Shown piece by piece: positions 54,818 through 63,704 of a stretch of 64,000 bases of DNA (its first letter is position 1; every line of letters starts with the position of its first letter). Location of the stretch: positions 372,001 to 436,000 of the forward strand of contig NZ_CAJQZC010000001.1 in assembly GCF_907164555.1 (NCBI RefSeq). Direction: 5' to 3'. The DNA is from Paraburkholderia saeva. Its GTDB lineage: Bacteria; Pseudomonadota; Gammaproteobacteria; Burkholderiales; Burkholderiaceae. The position numbers were made by a program, and so were the translations under genes. The notes under the pieces are model-generated. The model saw nothing but the letters and a program-made list of their open reading frames with translations, made no database searches and had not been told where the DNA came from.

Positions 54818-55495
54818 ATGAAATTGAACCATAAAAATGTCAAAGCTCAAGCCCCCAAGGGCATGCCTGGCAGCTTGCAAAAAATCGGCGTGTTCATGCC
54901 GGAAGAAGTCTTCTTGGAATTGGTACAAAACCAGACGTCACGACCTCCGCTTGGTCCTGTTCTGGCTGCACATTCCAATCTGAGGCGGATTGGGGCGCTG
55001 GCAGATGGAAGCGGGAGCGTGGGTTTCGGGCACATAGCGGGACCTGGTCTTTCAGTGGTGACTATCCGCGTCCAAATTGGGGCGGCCCAGATTTACTTTC
55101 TGGCAGACGCGAGCTGCAGGAAGCCTTGGATTGCCATCGATACGTGGCGCGGAAACCGGCAGGCGCCTGTCGCGTTGATTGAGGATAGTCAGATACTGTA
55201 CTCGCTTCCTGAAATTGACTGGACGCCCGGGAAAAGCACGAGTGGCATTGATTATTTGCGGCGAGAGTGTGAGAGAGACACGTCGGTGCCGTTTATGGAG
55301 TTCTGCTCAAGCTTGGCCGCAAGCGGGATTATCGAACGCAGAGCCACAAGTGACCTGGAAGGTATCGAACTTTCCCACGTTGAGGTCAACATCCTCATGC
55401 CGGAGCGGTTGACCAAGTACATCGGGGCGCCTTTGTCGGCAGGTGGACCTCCTGTAATTTTGCTGCCTGACTCGCCTAGCGGCGGGATTCATTGA
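54818..55495 (+). CDS. Hypothetical protein, 225 residues
   Basis: An unrecognised soluble protein. The N-terminus is basic (MKLNHKNVKAQAPKG). A mixed alpha/beta body follows with VVTIRVQIGAAQIYFLADAS, CRKPWIAIDTWRGNRQAPVA (about 108-127) and SHVEVNILMPERL near the C-terminus. A proline/glycine-rich tail ends the protein. GAGGAAA precedes ATG 54818, which is preferred over a TTG eleven codons upstream. The neighbouring hypothetical gene at 56459 has a vaguely similar central strand-turn-Trp layout, but homology is not established. Function unknown. Confidence 0.65.
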   Translation: MKLNHKNVKAQAPKGMPGSLQKIGVFMPEEVFLELVQNQTSRPPLGPVLAAHSNLRRIGALADGSGSVGFGHIAGPGLSVVTIRVQIGAAQIYFLADASCRKPWIAIDTWRGNRQAPVALIEDSQILYSLPEIDWTPGKSTSGIDYLRRECERDTSVPFMEFCSSLAASGIIERRATSDLEGIELSHVEVNILMPERLTKYIGAPLSAGGPPVILLPDSPSGGIH

Positions 55496-55753
55496 TGGCC
55501 TGAGAAAACGGTCATGCGGCCGGCTTCCGCGTGGATTTCGCTCGTGGCTAACTGATTATCGATAATGGTTTGAAGGTACGTGTATGAACTGGCCATAACG
55601 GACCTGTAATTAGTAATCCTATTTAAAAGTTATGGGTTGACCATTGTTTTTTCTTAGCGACGACGCGGCATTGAAGCGCCGGCGGGCGCACTAATTTTGC
55701 TCGCGCCGGTTCACAACTTTTCCTGCAACCCCACACCCGATGAGGATCGGAAC

Positions 55754-56401
55754 ATGAACCTAAAAAGAAATTTGCCCCCCAAAGACGTCGCACAATCCGG
55801 CGCTGGCCGGGACGCCAGCCCTTCGGCCAGAAGCAGGAGACCGCTATTTGACCTGCCCCCTGTCCAGGGCTCCCAGCAGGCCACATTCATGCGGCTGACA
55901 ACCGGGTTCAGTACACGCACAGAGCATCCGGATGAGCTAGACCTGCAGGCGGTTTTCGAGGTGCTCGAGTCAGTCTACGAACCGCGCCGAAGATACTGGC
56001 GCGAGCTCGACCCGAACACCGTGCTGGAGGCTATCCACTGCCACGCGCCCAACTTGCGGGCTGCGCAGGAGCGGTTTGAGATTGGCAGCCACACGGAGTT
56101 TGTCTGGCGTATCGAGGAGGGCATGTTCATGCTCCAGTCGCTCGAACGGTGCGCTGAGCTACTGCTTGATGCTCCCAGTGATTCACGGCCGCACAGTATG
56201 ACCGATACCTATCAGTGGCTGCATGCCGAACTTTTGCGCCGGGGTGAGTTTTTCCCATTGAGTAGCCTGGAGTCCGGGGGCAGAAGTGCAATCGCCCACA
56301 TCCATCGAATGGTTGCGTCCCTCGGTTCAAGTCCTGCCGTGCCGCCTGAGTGCGTGCCCAAGCGTGGCCGCCGTGGCCAGCGTCGCCAACGTATTTCCTG
56401 A
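55754..56401 (+). CDS. Hypothetical protein, 215 residues (intact paralogue of 53741)
   Basis: An unrecognised protein. The first 45 residues are basic and disordered (MNLKRNLPPKDVAQSG...). A helical domain follows, with FEVLESVYEPRRRYWRELDP (about 73-92), FVWRIEEGMFMLQSLERCAE and DTYQWLHAELLRRGEFFPL (about 154-172). The C-terminal tail KRGRRGQRRQRIS is strongly basic and might bind nucleic acid. A frameshifted paralogue lies 2 kb upstream, showing duplication of this gene inside the island. GAGGATCGG precedes the ATG. Function unknown. Confidence 0.65.
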   Translation: MNLKRNLPPKDVAQSGAGRDASPSARSRRPLFDLPPVQGSQQATFMRLTTGFSTRTEHPDELDLQAVFEVLESVYEPRRRYWRELDPNTVLEAIHCHAPNLRAAQERFEIGSHTEFVWRIEEGMFMLQSLERCAELLLDAPSDSRPHSMTDTYQWLHAELLRRGEFFPLSSLESGGRSAIAHIHRMVASLGSSPAVPPECVPKRGRRGQRRQRIS

Positions 56402-56458
56402 TGGAAATGCACTCTCTTTTTTACTCCGTTCCAATCTGATGCTTCGAGGTTAATTGCC

Positions 56459-57073
56459 ATGCAGATATCAAATCCTTTCGCGCTGGAGTCTTCCCAGCTT
56501 GTCCAACTGCTCAACCCGTTCGGAGACGGTCTCCTGGCCGACTTCGCCTCAGGGCCAGCTCTCAGCGCGTGTTTGCCCTCGCACATGCCGTTGCCGCCGG
56601 AGGTGACCGAAGACCTGCATCTCTGTTTGACATCATCAGGCGGACAGGAAACCTCTGTAATCATTGTCACGGCCGTCATCGATGAGGTGTTTGCCTTTCA
56701 CTATTTTCTGGACGGTAGCGACGAGGATACCTGGCGTGCACTGAACGCGTGGGACGAACAGGGCGGGTTCCAGCTTCTGGTTCACCACGACGGCGGAGAC
56801 GAAACTCTTCCGTTGATCCAGCGCCTGCCTGAAGGAGTCCGACTGAGCGCCATGTTCGCCGATATCCGCAGCACTGGTGGCCAAGACAAGACGATTAAGT
56901 TCCTGGCGCGCGCCTCCTTCGCGTGCGGTAACCGGGAAATGGAAAAAGCGGCTCGGGCCTATTTTCCGCATGTCGTGCATCAAGGTTCCTTTATTGTTGC
57001 GACGCCGAAGGTAGCCCTGTGCGCGGAGGCGTTGTCTGCGATGCACAACGTCTCACCGGAGGTGTTGCACTAG
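56459..57073 (+). CDS. Hypothetical protein, 204 residues
   Basis: An unrecognised acidic soluble protein. It opens MQISNPFALESSQLVQLLNPF, then has ETSVIIVTAVIDEVFAFHYF, DTWRALNAWDEQGGFQLLVH (about 90-109) and RAYFPHVVHQGSFIVATPKV near the C-terminus. No signal peptide, membrane helix or known motif was found. It follows the preceding gene by 57 bp on the same strand and may be co-transcribed. Function unknown. Confidence 0.62.
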   Translation: MQISNPFALESSQLVQLLNPFGDGLLADFASGPALSACLPSHMPLPPEVTEDLHLCLTSSGGQETSVIIVTAVIDEVFAFHYFLDGSDEDTWRALNAWDEQGGFQLLVHHDGGDETLPLIQRLPEGVRLSAMFADIRSTGGQDKTIKFLARASFACGNREMEKAARAYFPHVVHQGSFIVATPKVALCAEALSAMHNVSPEVLH

Positions 57074-57141
57074 TGCCTGGGCACGCTCGCCGACCTCTTC
57101 GGCGGGGCGGGTCAGGTCAGAGTCCGTCGTAGTTCCGGTTA

Positions 57142-57172
57142 GCAGGACGTCGGCTTCTGGCTGACGTCCTGC
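57142..57172 (+). terminator. 10-bp perfect hairpin
   Basis: GCAGGACGTC and GACGTCCTGC form a perfect stem with an 11-base loop, 69 bp after the hypothetical gene. No T-run follows. The remainder of 57074-57348 shows nothing else. Confidence 0.5.
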
Positions 57173-57348
57173 GTCCGCCATCCGGGGAAGGGCGTCTGCT
57201 TGGCCTCCCATTAGTACAGAAATTTGCCTCTACGGCCACGTGATCGCGAAGCGCACGAAGCCTGTGTGGGCCGCTGCTGCCTTTGCGGCGGCCAGCATGG
57301 ATAAAACCGGTCGCTCTACTTCCCATCACAACAGTAATGGAAAGCATC

Positions 57349-57591
57349 ATGCAAACACTGGATAAACCGACGGTCTGCGAGCAGCTCGCCATCTCCGAGC
57401 GGACTTTGGACGGATGGGTTCGTGAGGGACGGTTTCCGCCGCCGGTACGGGTGGGCAAGCGTTGTTACTGGGCAGCTGAGGCAATTCAGACCTGGTACGC
57501 GGCGCAGTTTGCGGCACAGCTCGCCTTTAACCCTTCCCTCGGCCGCCGCCCGACCGGCGTCCCTGCCAGTACAAAGCAGAAGACGCGGTGA
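57349..57591 (+). CDS. AlpA-like/MerR-type HTH regulator (excisionase-like)
   Basis: An 80-residue DNA-binding protein with a winged helix-turn-helix of the AlpA/HTH_17 kind: TVCEQLAISERTLDGWVREG (about 8-27), RFPPPVRVGKRCYWAAEAIQ and TWYAAQF. The tail is basic. These small proteins often sit beside tyrosine integrases in genomic islands and control excision or integrase expression. GGAAAG lies five bases before the chosen ATG; an in-frame ATG four codons earlier is possible. It is convergent with the integrase, 398 bp away. Confidence 0.85.
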   Translation: MQTLDKPTVCEQLAISERTLDGWVREGRFPPPVRVGKRCYWAAEAIQTWYAAQFAAQLAFNPSLGRRPTGVPASTKQKTR

Positions 57592-57989
57592 ATTGCGTGA
57601 GTACGGCTTCAGACTGCATGCCGGATTTCGTAAGACTCCAGAAAAGTTTCAGCGCTGAAACTGGCCATCAGTCAATCGTCGTCCTCGCCATCCAGTCGGT
57701 CGAGAAACCCGGCGGCGTCACAAAAGTTGTCGGCAACGATGCCCGTTTGTTCCATCTCGGGAATCCGGACTCGCGCCTCTCGCTGTTCTGTCTGCTCCCG
57801 CGTCGGGTTGTCCCGTGTGGGGCGATCATCCGGTCCGCCGCGACTTGGTTTCACACCTGCTCCGGTTGTAGCGGGCCATGAAACCACTATAGTCTGCTCG
57901 TCAGCTCTACTCCAGGCGAGTGACGGATACCACGCCAGAAGCACGACCCCTACTTGTGGGGCCGCGCTACGGGGTTTGCGGTTGCGTTG
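57592..57989. other. Spacer between AlpA-like gene and integrase
   Basis: A 398-bp convergent spacer without a supportable gene. It contains the 18-bp palindrome annotated at 57645-57662. Minor open frames on both strands have no features. Confidence 0.4.
57645..57662. repeat. 18-bp perfect palindrome
   Basis: AGTTTCAGCGCTGAAACT is a perfect palindrome, 54 bp after the AlpA-like gene. It could be an operator for that regulator or part of a short terminator. Confidence 0.6.
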
Positions 57990-59366
57990 CTAGGCAGCGC
58001 GGCGGCGGTTGCGGAAATCGACGGCGACAATGCTTCCGTTTGCCCCAGATGAATTTCCACAGGGCGGCGTGGGCTGTTCGTCTGCCGTGGATGCTGTCGT
58101 CCCCGGATGCGATGCCTCATGCTCCACACGGGACCGCGCGTTGAGACGTCGCGCCTGCGTTGTCGCGCGCGCCTTACTGGCCGACTGCCCGCGCAGATCG
58201 GGCGGTAATGACGGCATCAACGAGGGCTCGGTAGCATCAAGCGCATCGAGCACGTCATCGACAAACAGATGCGTGTAACGCGCGAGCATTGCGTCCGTTT
58301 TGTGGCCGGTGATGCGTTTGAGCATCTGGGGATTGCGTAGCCGCCGAGCATGCCGAGTGGTGCCGACGTGCCGGAGGTCGTGGAAGCGGAGGTCGGGCAG
58401 TCCAGCTTCCCTGGTGGCGCGGTCCCATGCGGAGTCGAGTGCGTCGGCGGTGACCGGGAAGACGCGACCATCGTCACCGTCGTGGGGCAGGCGGGAAAGG
58501 ATTTCAACTGCCCTTTGCGTGAGCGGCACAACCTGGTTCTCACCCGCTTTCGTGAGCCGTAGCGTGACGGTCCGTCCCGCAAGATCGACATCGCGCCAGC
58601 GCAGTTTCAACAGACTGCCTCGCCGGCCGGTGGTCTCAATCGCCAACTGAGCGATGGGCAGGAAGAACGGGTTATCGCACCGACCCAGCGCGTGGAACAG
58701 CGCCTGCTCCGCATCCTCATCGAGGACTGCGGACCGGCCTGGGCCGCCTTTGGGAACTGCAACACTTAACATCGGGTTTTCGAATCCCGCCCAGTTCCAG
58801 TGTTTTTGCGCACAGTTGAAACAGTGTTTGAGCAGCGCCAGTTCTTTCTGGATTGTGCTATCCGTGAGGCCGTCCTTACGCATTTCGGACATGAACCGGA
58901 GCACCGTCTGCGCGCTTACCTGCGTGACCGGCAGAAGGGCGAGCCCGGCGCGAAAGGTGTTCGTCTTTTCACGCGACGAAGCGCGCCTGTCGCGAAGGCC
59001 TGCGAAGCTGGAAGGCAGTTCCGTCGGAGGCGGCGCGTCAGTCAGGTCAAGGCCGCCCTGTTCAGTGGCCCGCAAATGCAGGGTCGGCAGGCTAGCGGCC
59101 GCCAGATAGCGGTTGATGAGGTTGATTTCCTGCTTCGCGCCGCGCTTGTGAATGGTGTAGAGATGGGCGTACTCGTAGAGCATGCGGCCAACGGTGGCTT
59201 TTGCGGGACCGCCTAGCAATGGCGCATGCGCCCGCTGAAGGTCACCATGCAGCTCCGCAGCCCAGGTCTCGGCCTCCTTGCGGGTGCGGAAGTTTTTCTT
59301 GTGATTGGCTCCGGCGACTGTGACGCTGGCTTGCCACGCGTTGCGGTGACGATAGATGCTGGCCAT
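57990..59366 (-). CDS. Site-specific tyrosine recombinase (integrase)
   Basis: A 458-residue phage-type integrase that mediates island insertion. It has an N-terminal arm-binding-like region (MASIYRHRNAWQASVTV), a SAM-like core-binding domain (about 140-205) and a catalytic domain (about 215-370). Catalytic residues are Arg249 (TTGRRGSL), Lys273 (LTKAGENQVV), His329 and Arg332 (HDLRH), His355 (TGHKT) and Tyr364 (ARYTHL). The acidic residue usual after the first Arg is replaced by Ser251. The last 80 residues are a low-complexity, basic tail. The gene ends the island and lies 405 bp from the tRNA-Lys, whose 3' end faces it, so tRNA-Lys is the probable attachment site. The frame is intact. Confidence 0.93.
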   Translation of the reverse strand: MASIYRHRNAWQASVTVAGANHKKNFRTRKEAETWAAELHGDLQRAHAPLLGGPAKATVGRMLYEYAHLYTIHKRGAKQEINLINRYLAAASLPTLHLRATEQGGLDLTDAPPPTELPSSFAGLRDRRASSREKTNTFRAGLALLPVTQVSAQTVLRFMSEMRKDGLTDSTIQKELALLKHCFNCAQKHWNWAGFENPMLSVAVPKGGPGRSAVLDEDAEQALFHALGRCDNPFFLPIAQLAIETTGRRGSLLKLRWRDVDLAGRTVTLRLTKAGENQVVPLTQRAVEILSRLPHDGDDGRVFPVTADALDSAWDRATREAGLPDLRFHDLRHVGTTRHARRLRNPQMLKRITGHKTDAMLARYTHLFVDDVLDALDATEPSLMPSLPPDLRGQSASKARATTQARRLNARSRVEHEASHPGTTASTADEQPTPPCGNSSGANGSIVAVDFRNRRRAA

Positions 59367-59718
59367 GTCACACCTCCTTGCGGCAGGAGCTGGAAACGGA
59401 AGGCGGGCGATTAAGGCGGGGACGGGTACGGCTCATGGGCTGCTCCGGTAGTGAGTGGAGCAACGTGTAGACCTGTGTTTTATCCGCGGCTTTCGCAACC
59501 GGTGACCATGCAGACGGCACGAACATTCGTGACGTCGTGGTGGCCAATGGTCAGGTTGTCGGTTGGCCGGACACCCAACGGACCGGAGCACGGATCACTG
59601 GAAACTGTGTCCGCAGCCGGCGGCAGTGGGGCGCAGTCAACGGTAGCGTGACGCGGTCGACCGAAGTGGACCGCAGTCACTGCTGCCTCCCGATCTGCCT
59701 CCCACGGGCACCTGAAGT

Positions 59719-59756
59719 ACAAAAACAAAAGGCCTGCTTGCGCAGGCCCTTTGTTT
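59719..59756 (-). terminator. Bidirectional terminator downstream of tRNA-Lys
   Basis: GGCCTGC-TTGC-GCAGGCC (59731-59748). On the minus strand it is followed by TTTTGTTTTTG and so ends tRNA transcription; on the plus strand CTTTGTTTT follows. Confidence 0.88.
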
Positions 59757-59771
59757 TACTACAGGAATCTT

Positions 59772-59847
59772 TGGTAGGCCGTACGGGATTCGAACCTGTG
59801 ACCAACGGATTAAAAGTCCGCTGCTCTACCAGCTGAGCTAACGACCC
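59772..59847 (-). tRNA. tRNA-Lys (anticodon UUU)
   Basis: A 76-nt tRNA with encoded CCA. Arms: acceptor GGGTCGT/ACGGCCT (two G-U pairs), D-stem GCTC/GAGC, anticodon stem GCGGA/TCCGT with loop CTTTTAA (anticodon at 59812-59814) and T-loop TTCGAAT. The T-stem ACAGG/CCCGT contains one A-C mismatch (51-63). Its 3' end faces the integrase and is the likely island attachment site. Confidence 0.96.
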
Positions 59848-59918
59848 AAAAGAGAAGCGAGATTATAGCGATGGGGTTGGCCCATGTCAACCTGCCGGGC
59901 AGCCGGCGGATCAAAGAG

Positions 59919-59950
59919 AAAAGCCCGGGCACTGGGTGCTCCGGGCTTTT
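59919..59950 (-). terminator. Intrinsic terminator of the tol-pal-cpoB operon
   Basis: AAAAGCCCGG and CCGGGCTTTT form a 10-bp stem. On the minus strand the second arm ends in CGGGCTTTTCTCTTT. It lies 60 bp beyond the cpoB stop. Confidence 0.88.
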
Positions 59951-60009
59951 CAGCGAGAGGCGCGCGTTGCGTCAGACAGGTACTACGCGCTGTACTGCGA
60001 GCAGCTGCT

Positions 60010-60771
60010 TTACTTGATCTGCGACAGCTTGCTTTGAGCCGATTGTGCCACGTCCGAGCCGCCGTATTGCGCAACGATCTGCTCCAGGGTCTTGCGGGCG
60101 GCTGCCTTCTGTCCCTGCTCGAGCTGATTGTTCGCAATCGCGAGCAGCGCTTCAGGCGCACGCGGATGCTGCGGGTAATTCTTCACGACGCCCTGCCACG
60201 TCGCCGTCGAACCCTTGTAGTCGCGCAATGCATATTGTGCGTTGCCGAGCCAGTACTGCGCGGTCGGCTGATAAGGGCTCTGCGGATACTTCTGGATGAA
60301 CGCGCGGAATGACGCAGCCGCGTTCTTGAAATCGCCGCTGCGGAACTGCTGCGAGGCGGCGTTGAATGCGTCTGTCTCACCCGGCTGCACCGAGCCCTGC
60401 ACACCATCGACCGTCTGCTGCTGCGGCTCGAACTTCTTCAGCCGGCCATCGAGGTCGGTGTAGTAGTCCTTCTGCTGCTTTTGCACAGTCGCGAGCTGGT
60501 TGGCCATGTCCTCGTTCTGCCCACGCAGCGTTGCAACCTGCTGGTTCAGCTGGTCGAGACGGTTGGACTGATCGAGGATGGTGCGCTGTGCAGCGGACAA
60601 CTGACTCGACAGGCTGTCGGTCTTGGTGCGCAGATCGAGGATCGCCTGACGGGCCTGATCGTCGTCAAACATGCCCGCGTGCGCCGGTCCGGCCATCAAG
60701 GCCGTCCCCGCGACGCAGGCCGCTGCGGCAACCCGCAGCCAGGAGAAACGATGCGTCATTCGGCTCATCAT
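60010..60771 (-). CDS. cpoB: Tol-Pal system protein, cell division coordinator CpoB (YbgF)
   Basis: A 253-residue periplasmic protein that links the Tol-Pal complex with peptidoglycan synthesis during constriction. A signal peptide ends near AGPAHA (about residue 32). A trimerising coiled coil follows (DLRTKTDSLSSQL to QLATVQKQQKDYY, about 45-105), then a linker and a C-terminal TPR domain beginning at DAFNAASQQFRSGDFKNAA with QYWLGNAQYALRDYKGSTA. It starts 3 bp after the pal stop. The domain order and length are normal for the family. Confidence 0.96.
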   Translation of the reverse strand: MMSRMTHRFSWLRVAAAACVAGTALMAGPAHAGMFDDDQARQAILDLRTKTDSLSSQLSAAQRTILDQSNRLDQLNQQVATLRGQNEDMANQLATVQKQQKDYYTDLDGRLKKFEPQQQTVDGVQGSVQPGETDAFNAASQQFRSGDFKNAAASFRAFIQKYPQSPYQPTAQYWLGNAQYALRDYKGSTATWQGVVKNYPQHPRAPEALLAIANNQLEQGQKAAARKTLEQIVAQYGGSDVAQSAQSKLSQIK

Positions 60772-60774
60772 CCG

Positions 60775-61284
60775 TTACTGTTGATACACGAGGTCCGCAC
60801 GGCGGTTTTGTGCCCACGACGATTCGTCGTGACCCGTTGCCTGCGGCTTTTCCTTGCCAAGACTCACAGCTTCCATCTGCGAATCCGGCACGCCCAGCAG
60901 CGACAGCGAACGACGCACAGCTTCAGCACGCTTCTGGCCGAGTGCCAGGTTGTACTCGCTCGTGCCGCGTTCGTCGGTGTTGCCCTGGATCAGCACGTGA
61001 CGCTCCGGGTGGCTCTTCAGGTATTGCGCGTGCTGGCCGAGCAGCGACTGGTAGTCGTCCTTGACCGAGTAGCTGTCGAAGTCGAAGTAGATGCTGCGCT
61101 TGGCGAGCGGGCTGTTCGGATCGTTCAGCGGATCGACGTTCACCTGGGCAACCGCGTTCGGGTTCGGTTGCGTGCTGACTGCGCCGCCCTTGTTGGCGTT
61201 TTCGTCGAGCTTGACACCCGAATGACAGGCGGCAAGCGCGCCGAGCATCAATACGGCAAATGCGATACGAAGTTTGGACATCAT
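60775..61284 (-). CDS. pal: Peptidoglycan-associated lipoprotein Pal
   Basis: A 169-residue outer-membrane lipoprotein. The lipobox LAAC places the acylated cysteine at residue 20. The OmpA-like peptidoglycan-binding domain follows: SIYFDFDSYSVKDDYQSLL, HVLIQGNTDERGTSEYNLAL, GQKRAEAVRRSL. It tethers the outer membrane to peptidoglycan and cycles with TolB. GGAGAG precedes the start. It lies 19 bp after tolB and is followed 3 bp later by cpoB. Confidence 0.97.
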   Translation of the reverse strand: MMSKLRIAFAVLMLGALAACHSGVKLDENANKGGAVSTQPNPNAVAQVNVDPLNDPNSPLAKRSIYFDFDSYSVKDDYQSLLGQHAQYLKSHPERHVLIQGNTDERGTSEYNLALGQKRAEAVRRSLSLLGVPDSQMEAVSLGKEKPQATGHDESSWAQNRRADLVYQQ

Positions 61285-61303
61285 TTTTTACTCTCCTTGT
61301 GTG

Positions 61304-62596
61304 TTATTGCATAAACGGGCCCCAGGACGGCTCGCGAACGTTGCCGCCCTGAACGGACAGGACCTGCCGGGTACGACCATCGGTCGACACCGCGGCCAAC
61401 ACGCCACGGCCGTTCACCTCTGTGGCGTAAAGAATGTACTGACCGTTCGCCGCGAAGCTGGGCGATTCGTCATGTGTCGTGTCGGTGAGGCCAGTTGCCG
61501 AGCCGGTCTGCAAATCGAGCAGATACAGCTTGAACCCGCCACCCGTGCGCGAAATGTACGCGAGTTCCTTGCCGTCCGGACTCACGCGTGGGCTGGTGTT
61601 GTAGCTGCCCGAGAACGTGACGCGTTGCGCAGCGCCGCTGCTTTCGCCCTGAACCGGCATCTTGTAGATCTGCGGTGCGCCGCCACGGTCACTCGTGAAA
61701 TAGATCCACTGGCCGTCAGGTGAGTACGCAGGTTCCGTATCGATCGAGCTGCCCTGCGTCAGGCGACGCAGACCGCTGCCATCGGCATTGACGCCGAAGA
61801 TCTGCGTGTTGCCGGTGCGCGAGAGCGCAACGGCAAGCGTCCGTCCGTCCGGCGACCAGGCAGGCGCGCTGTTGTTGCCCTTCTGATCCGAGACGACAAC
61901 CCGGCGGCCCGTCGGCAGATCGTGAATGTAGACGATCGGCTTCTTCTTCTCGAACGATACATAGGCGACCTTCGTGCCGTCCGGCGACCATGCCGGCGAG
62001 ATGATCGGTTCCGGGCTGGAGAGCGCAATGTGCGCGTCCTGGCCGTCCGAATCGGAAACCTGCAACTGGTAACGGCCGCCCGTCTTGATGACGTAGGAGA
62101 GACGCGTGGCGAATACGCCGCGCGAACCCATCAGCTTTGCGTAGATGTAATCCGCGACCTTGTGCGCGCTCATGCGCAGACCGCTTTCCGGGCTCACGAG
62201 CACGAGGCCGCCGAGGCTCTGCTGCTTGACGGTGTCGTAGAGCTTGAAGCGCACTTCGTACTGGCCGTTCGCGAGGCGGTTCACGCTGCCGGACACGAAC
62301 GCGTCAGCACCCTTGGCCTTCCAGCTGCCGAGGTCGACGGAATCGGTTTCGGCTACGGGCGTGGCGCCTGCGTCGATGTTGGTGAATTTGCCGCTGCGCT
62401 GCAGATCCTGGCGCACGATCGTGCTGACCTGCTGGGGAGAATTCGCTTCGTTAGCGAAATTCGCCGTAGCGATCGGAAACTGCGTGGACCCGACGCCCGT
62501 GACAAGGACGTTGAGTTGCGCGTGTGCGCTGCTGCCCGCCGCGATCAGGCACGACGCCAGGAGCACCCTCAGGCCTGACTTGGTCATCAAACTCAT
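61304..62596 (-). CDS. tolB: Tol-Pal translocation protein TolB
   Basis: About 430 residues, periplasmic. A signal peptide ends around SSAHAQ; the N-terminal TolB_N domain (about 28-165) contains [17 protein letters not shown] six-bladed beta-propeller follows with recurring [38 protein letters not shown] and [12 protein letters not shown] repeats. TolB binds Pal and is recycled by TolA. The ATG at 62596 is preferred to a TTG six codons upstream because GGAG lies before it. Confidence 0.96.
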   Translation of the reverse strand: MSLMTKSGLRVLLASCLIAAGSSAHAQLNVLVTGVGSTQFPIATANFANEANSPQQVSTIVRQDLQRSGKFTNIDAGATPVAETDSVDLGSWKAKGADAFVSGSVNRLANGQYEVRFKLYDTVKQQSLGGLVLVSPESGLRMSAHKVADYIYAKLMGSRGVFATRLSYVIKTGGRYQLQVSDSDGQDAHIALSSPEPIISPAWSPDGTKVAYVSFEKKKPIVYIHDLPTGRRVVVSDQKGNNSAPAWSPDGRTLAVALSRTGNTQIFGVNADGSGLRRLTQGSSIDTEPAYSPDGQWIYFTSDRGGAPQIYKMPVQGESSGAAQRVTFSGSYNTSPRVSPDGKELAYISRTGGGFKLYLLDLQTGSATGLTDTTHDESPSFAANGQYILYATEVNGRGVLAAVSTDGRTRQVLSVQGGNVREPSWGPFMQ

Positions 62597-62714
62597 GCTG
62601 TATGGATTCTCCAAAAAACGGGATTTCTACCACAATACGACAGCAGACAGACCCGGAATTGCACAATTCGTTCCCGGGCGCGCACCTTGCAGCACAAGGG
62701 CGCTGCGTCTGCGG

Positions 62715-63704
62715 TCAACCTGCCGGCCGCAACGTAATCGTAAAGCTGGCCGGCGTTTTTCCATTCGTGTCGAGCGGCATCGGGTCCGAACGCTGGACCG
62801 CGCGCAGGGCAGCGTCATCCCACTGGGCGTTGCTGCTGCCACGCGTGATCGTTGCGCTCAGGAGCGTGCCCGTCGGCGAGCAGCGCACGGCCACGACCGT
62901 TTCCAGCCCCTGCGGGTCGCCTGCCCATACGATATTCGGACGCACGCGCCGCTGTACCTTCTCGGCGTAACCGGCCGACGCCGCATTGCCACCCGCGCCG
63001 CTGCCCGTGCCGCTCTTCGCGAGGCCTTCGCCGGACGAGCCTTCGCCGCCGGCCATACCCTGCATCTGCGCGAGACGCGCGCGACGCTCGCTGTCGAGTT
63101 TCTTCGCCTGCGCATCGGCCTGCGCCTGCGCGGCTTTTGCCTTCGCGGCCTTGTCCGCGTCGGCTTTCTTCTGGGCTTCCGCCTGGGCCTGCTGCTTCAA
63201 CTGATCCTGCTTCTGCTGCTCGGCAAGTTGTTGCTGCTTGAGCTTGTCGGCCTGCTGCTGTTGCTGCTTCTGCTTGAGCGCCGCGGCTTTTTGCGCGGCG
63301 AGATCGGCGGCCTGCTGCTGCGCGACTTGCTGCTGACGTTTCGCCTCGGCCTCCTGCTGCGCCTGCACCTTCTGGCGCTGCTGCTCGGCCAGTTGGGCCT
63401 GACGCGCGGCTTCCTGTTGCTGACGTTTCTTTTCCTGCAACGCGATATCGGCCTGCTCGTCCGGGACGGGCGGGGCAGGGGCGACCGGCTGCGGCGGGGG
63501 CGGAACCGGCCGCGGCATCGGCGTATCGGGCACGGCGGTCCACAGTTCGGCTTCGGCGCCGGCGGGCGTGCTGTTCTGCCAGTGAATGCCGTGATACAGG
63601 AAGAACCCGAGCAGCACGTGCATCACCAGCGCGAGCGCGAACGCACGCCATGTGCCGCGTTCACGCGGCGGTCGGACGGGAGCGGCGGAATTCTTCCGGA
63701 TCAT
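62715..63704 (-). CDS. tolA: Cell envelope integrity protein TolA
   Basis: A 329-residue energy-transducing protein. One N-terminal membrane helix (AFALALVMHVLLGFFLYHG, about 21-39) anchors it to the TolQR motor. A proline-rich segment follows, then a long Gln/Ala/Lys helical domain (about 85-210) spanning the periplasm. The C-terminal domain (RRVRPNIVWAGDPQG...SFTITLRPAG) has the TonB-like fold that contacts TolB and Pal. The start overlaps the tolR stop by 4 bp (ATGA). It is shorter than the E. coli protein but usual for Burkholderia. Confidence 0.95.
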   Translation of the reverse strand: MIRKNSAAPVRPPRERGTWRAFALALVMHVLLGFFLYHGIHWQNSTPAGAEAELWTAVPDTPMPRPVPPPPQPVAPAPPVPDEQADIALQEKKRQQQEAARQAQLAEQQRQKVQAQQEAEAKRQQQVAQQQAADLAAQKAAALKQKQQQQQADKLKQQQLAEQQKQDQLKQQAQAEAQKKADADKAAKAKAAQAQADAQAKKLDSERRARLAQMQGMAGGEGSSGEGLAKSGTGSGAGGNAASAGYAEKVQRRVRPNIVWAGDPQGLETVVAVRCSPTGTLLSATITRGSSNAQWDDAALRAVQRSDPMPLDTNGKTPASFTITLRPAG

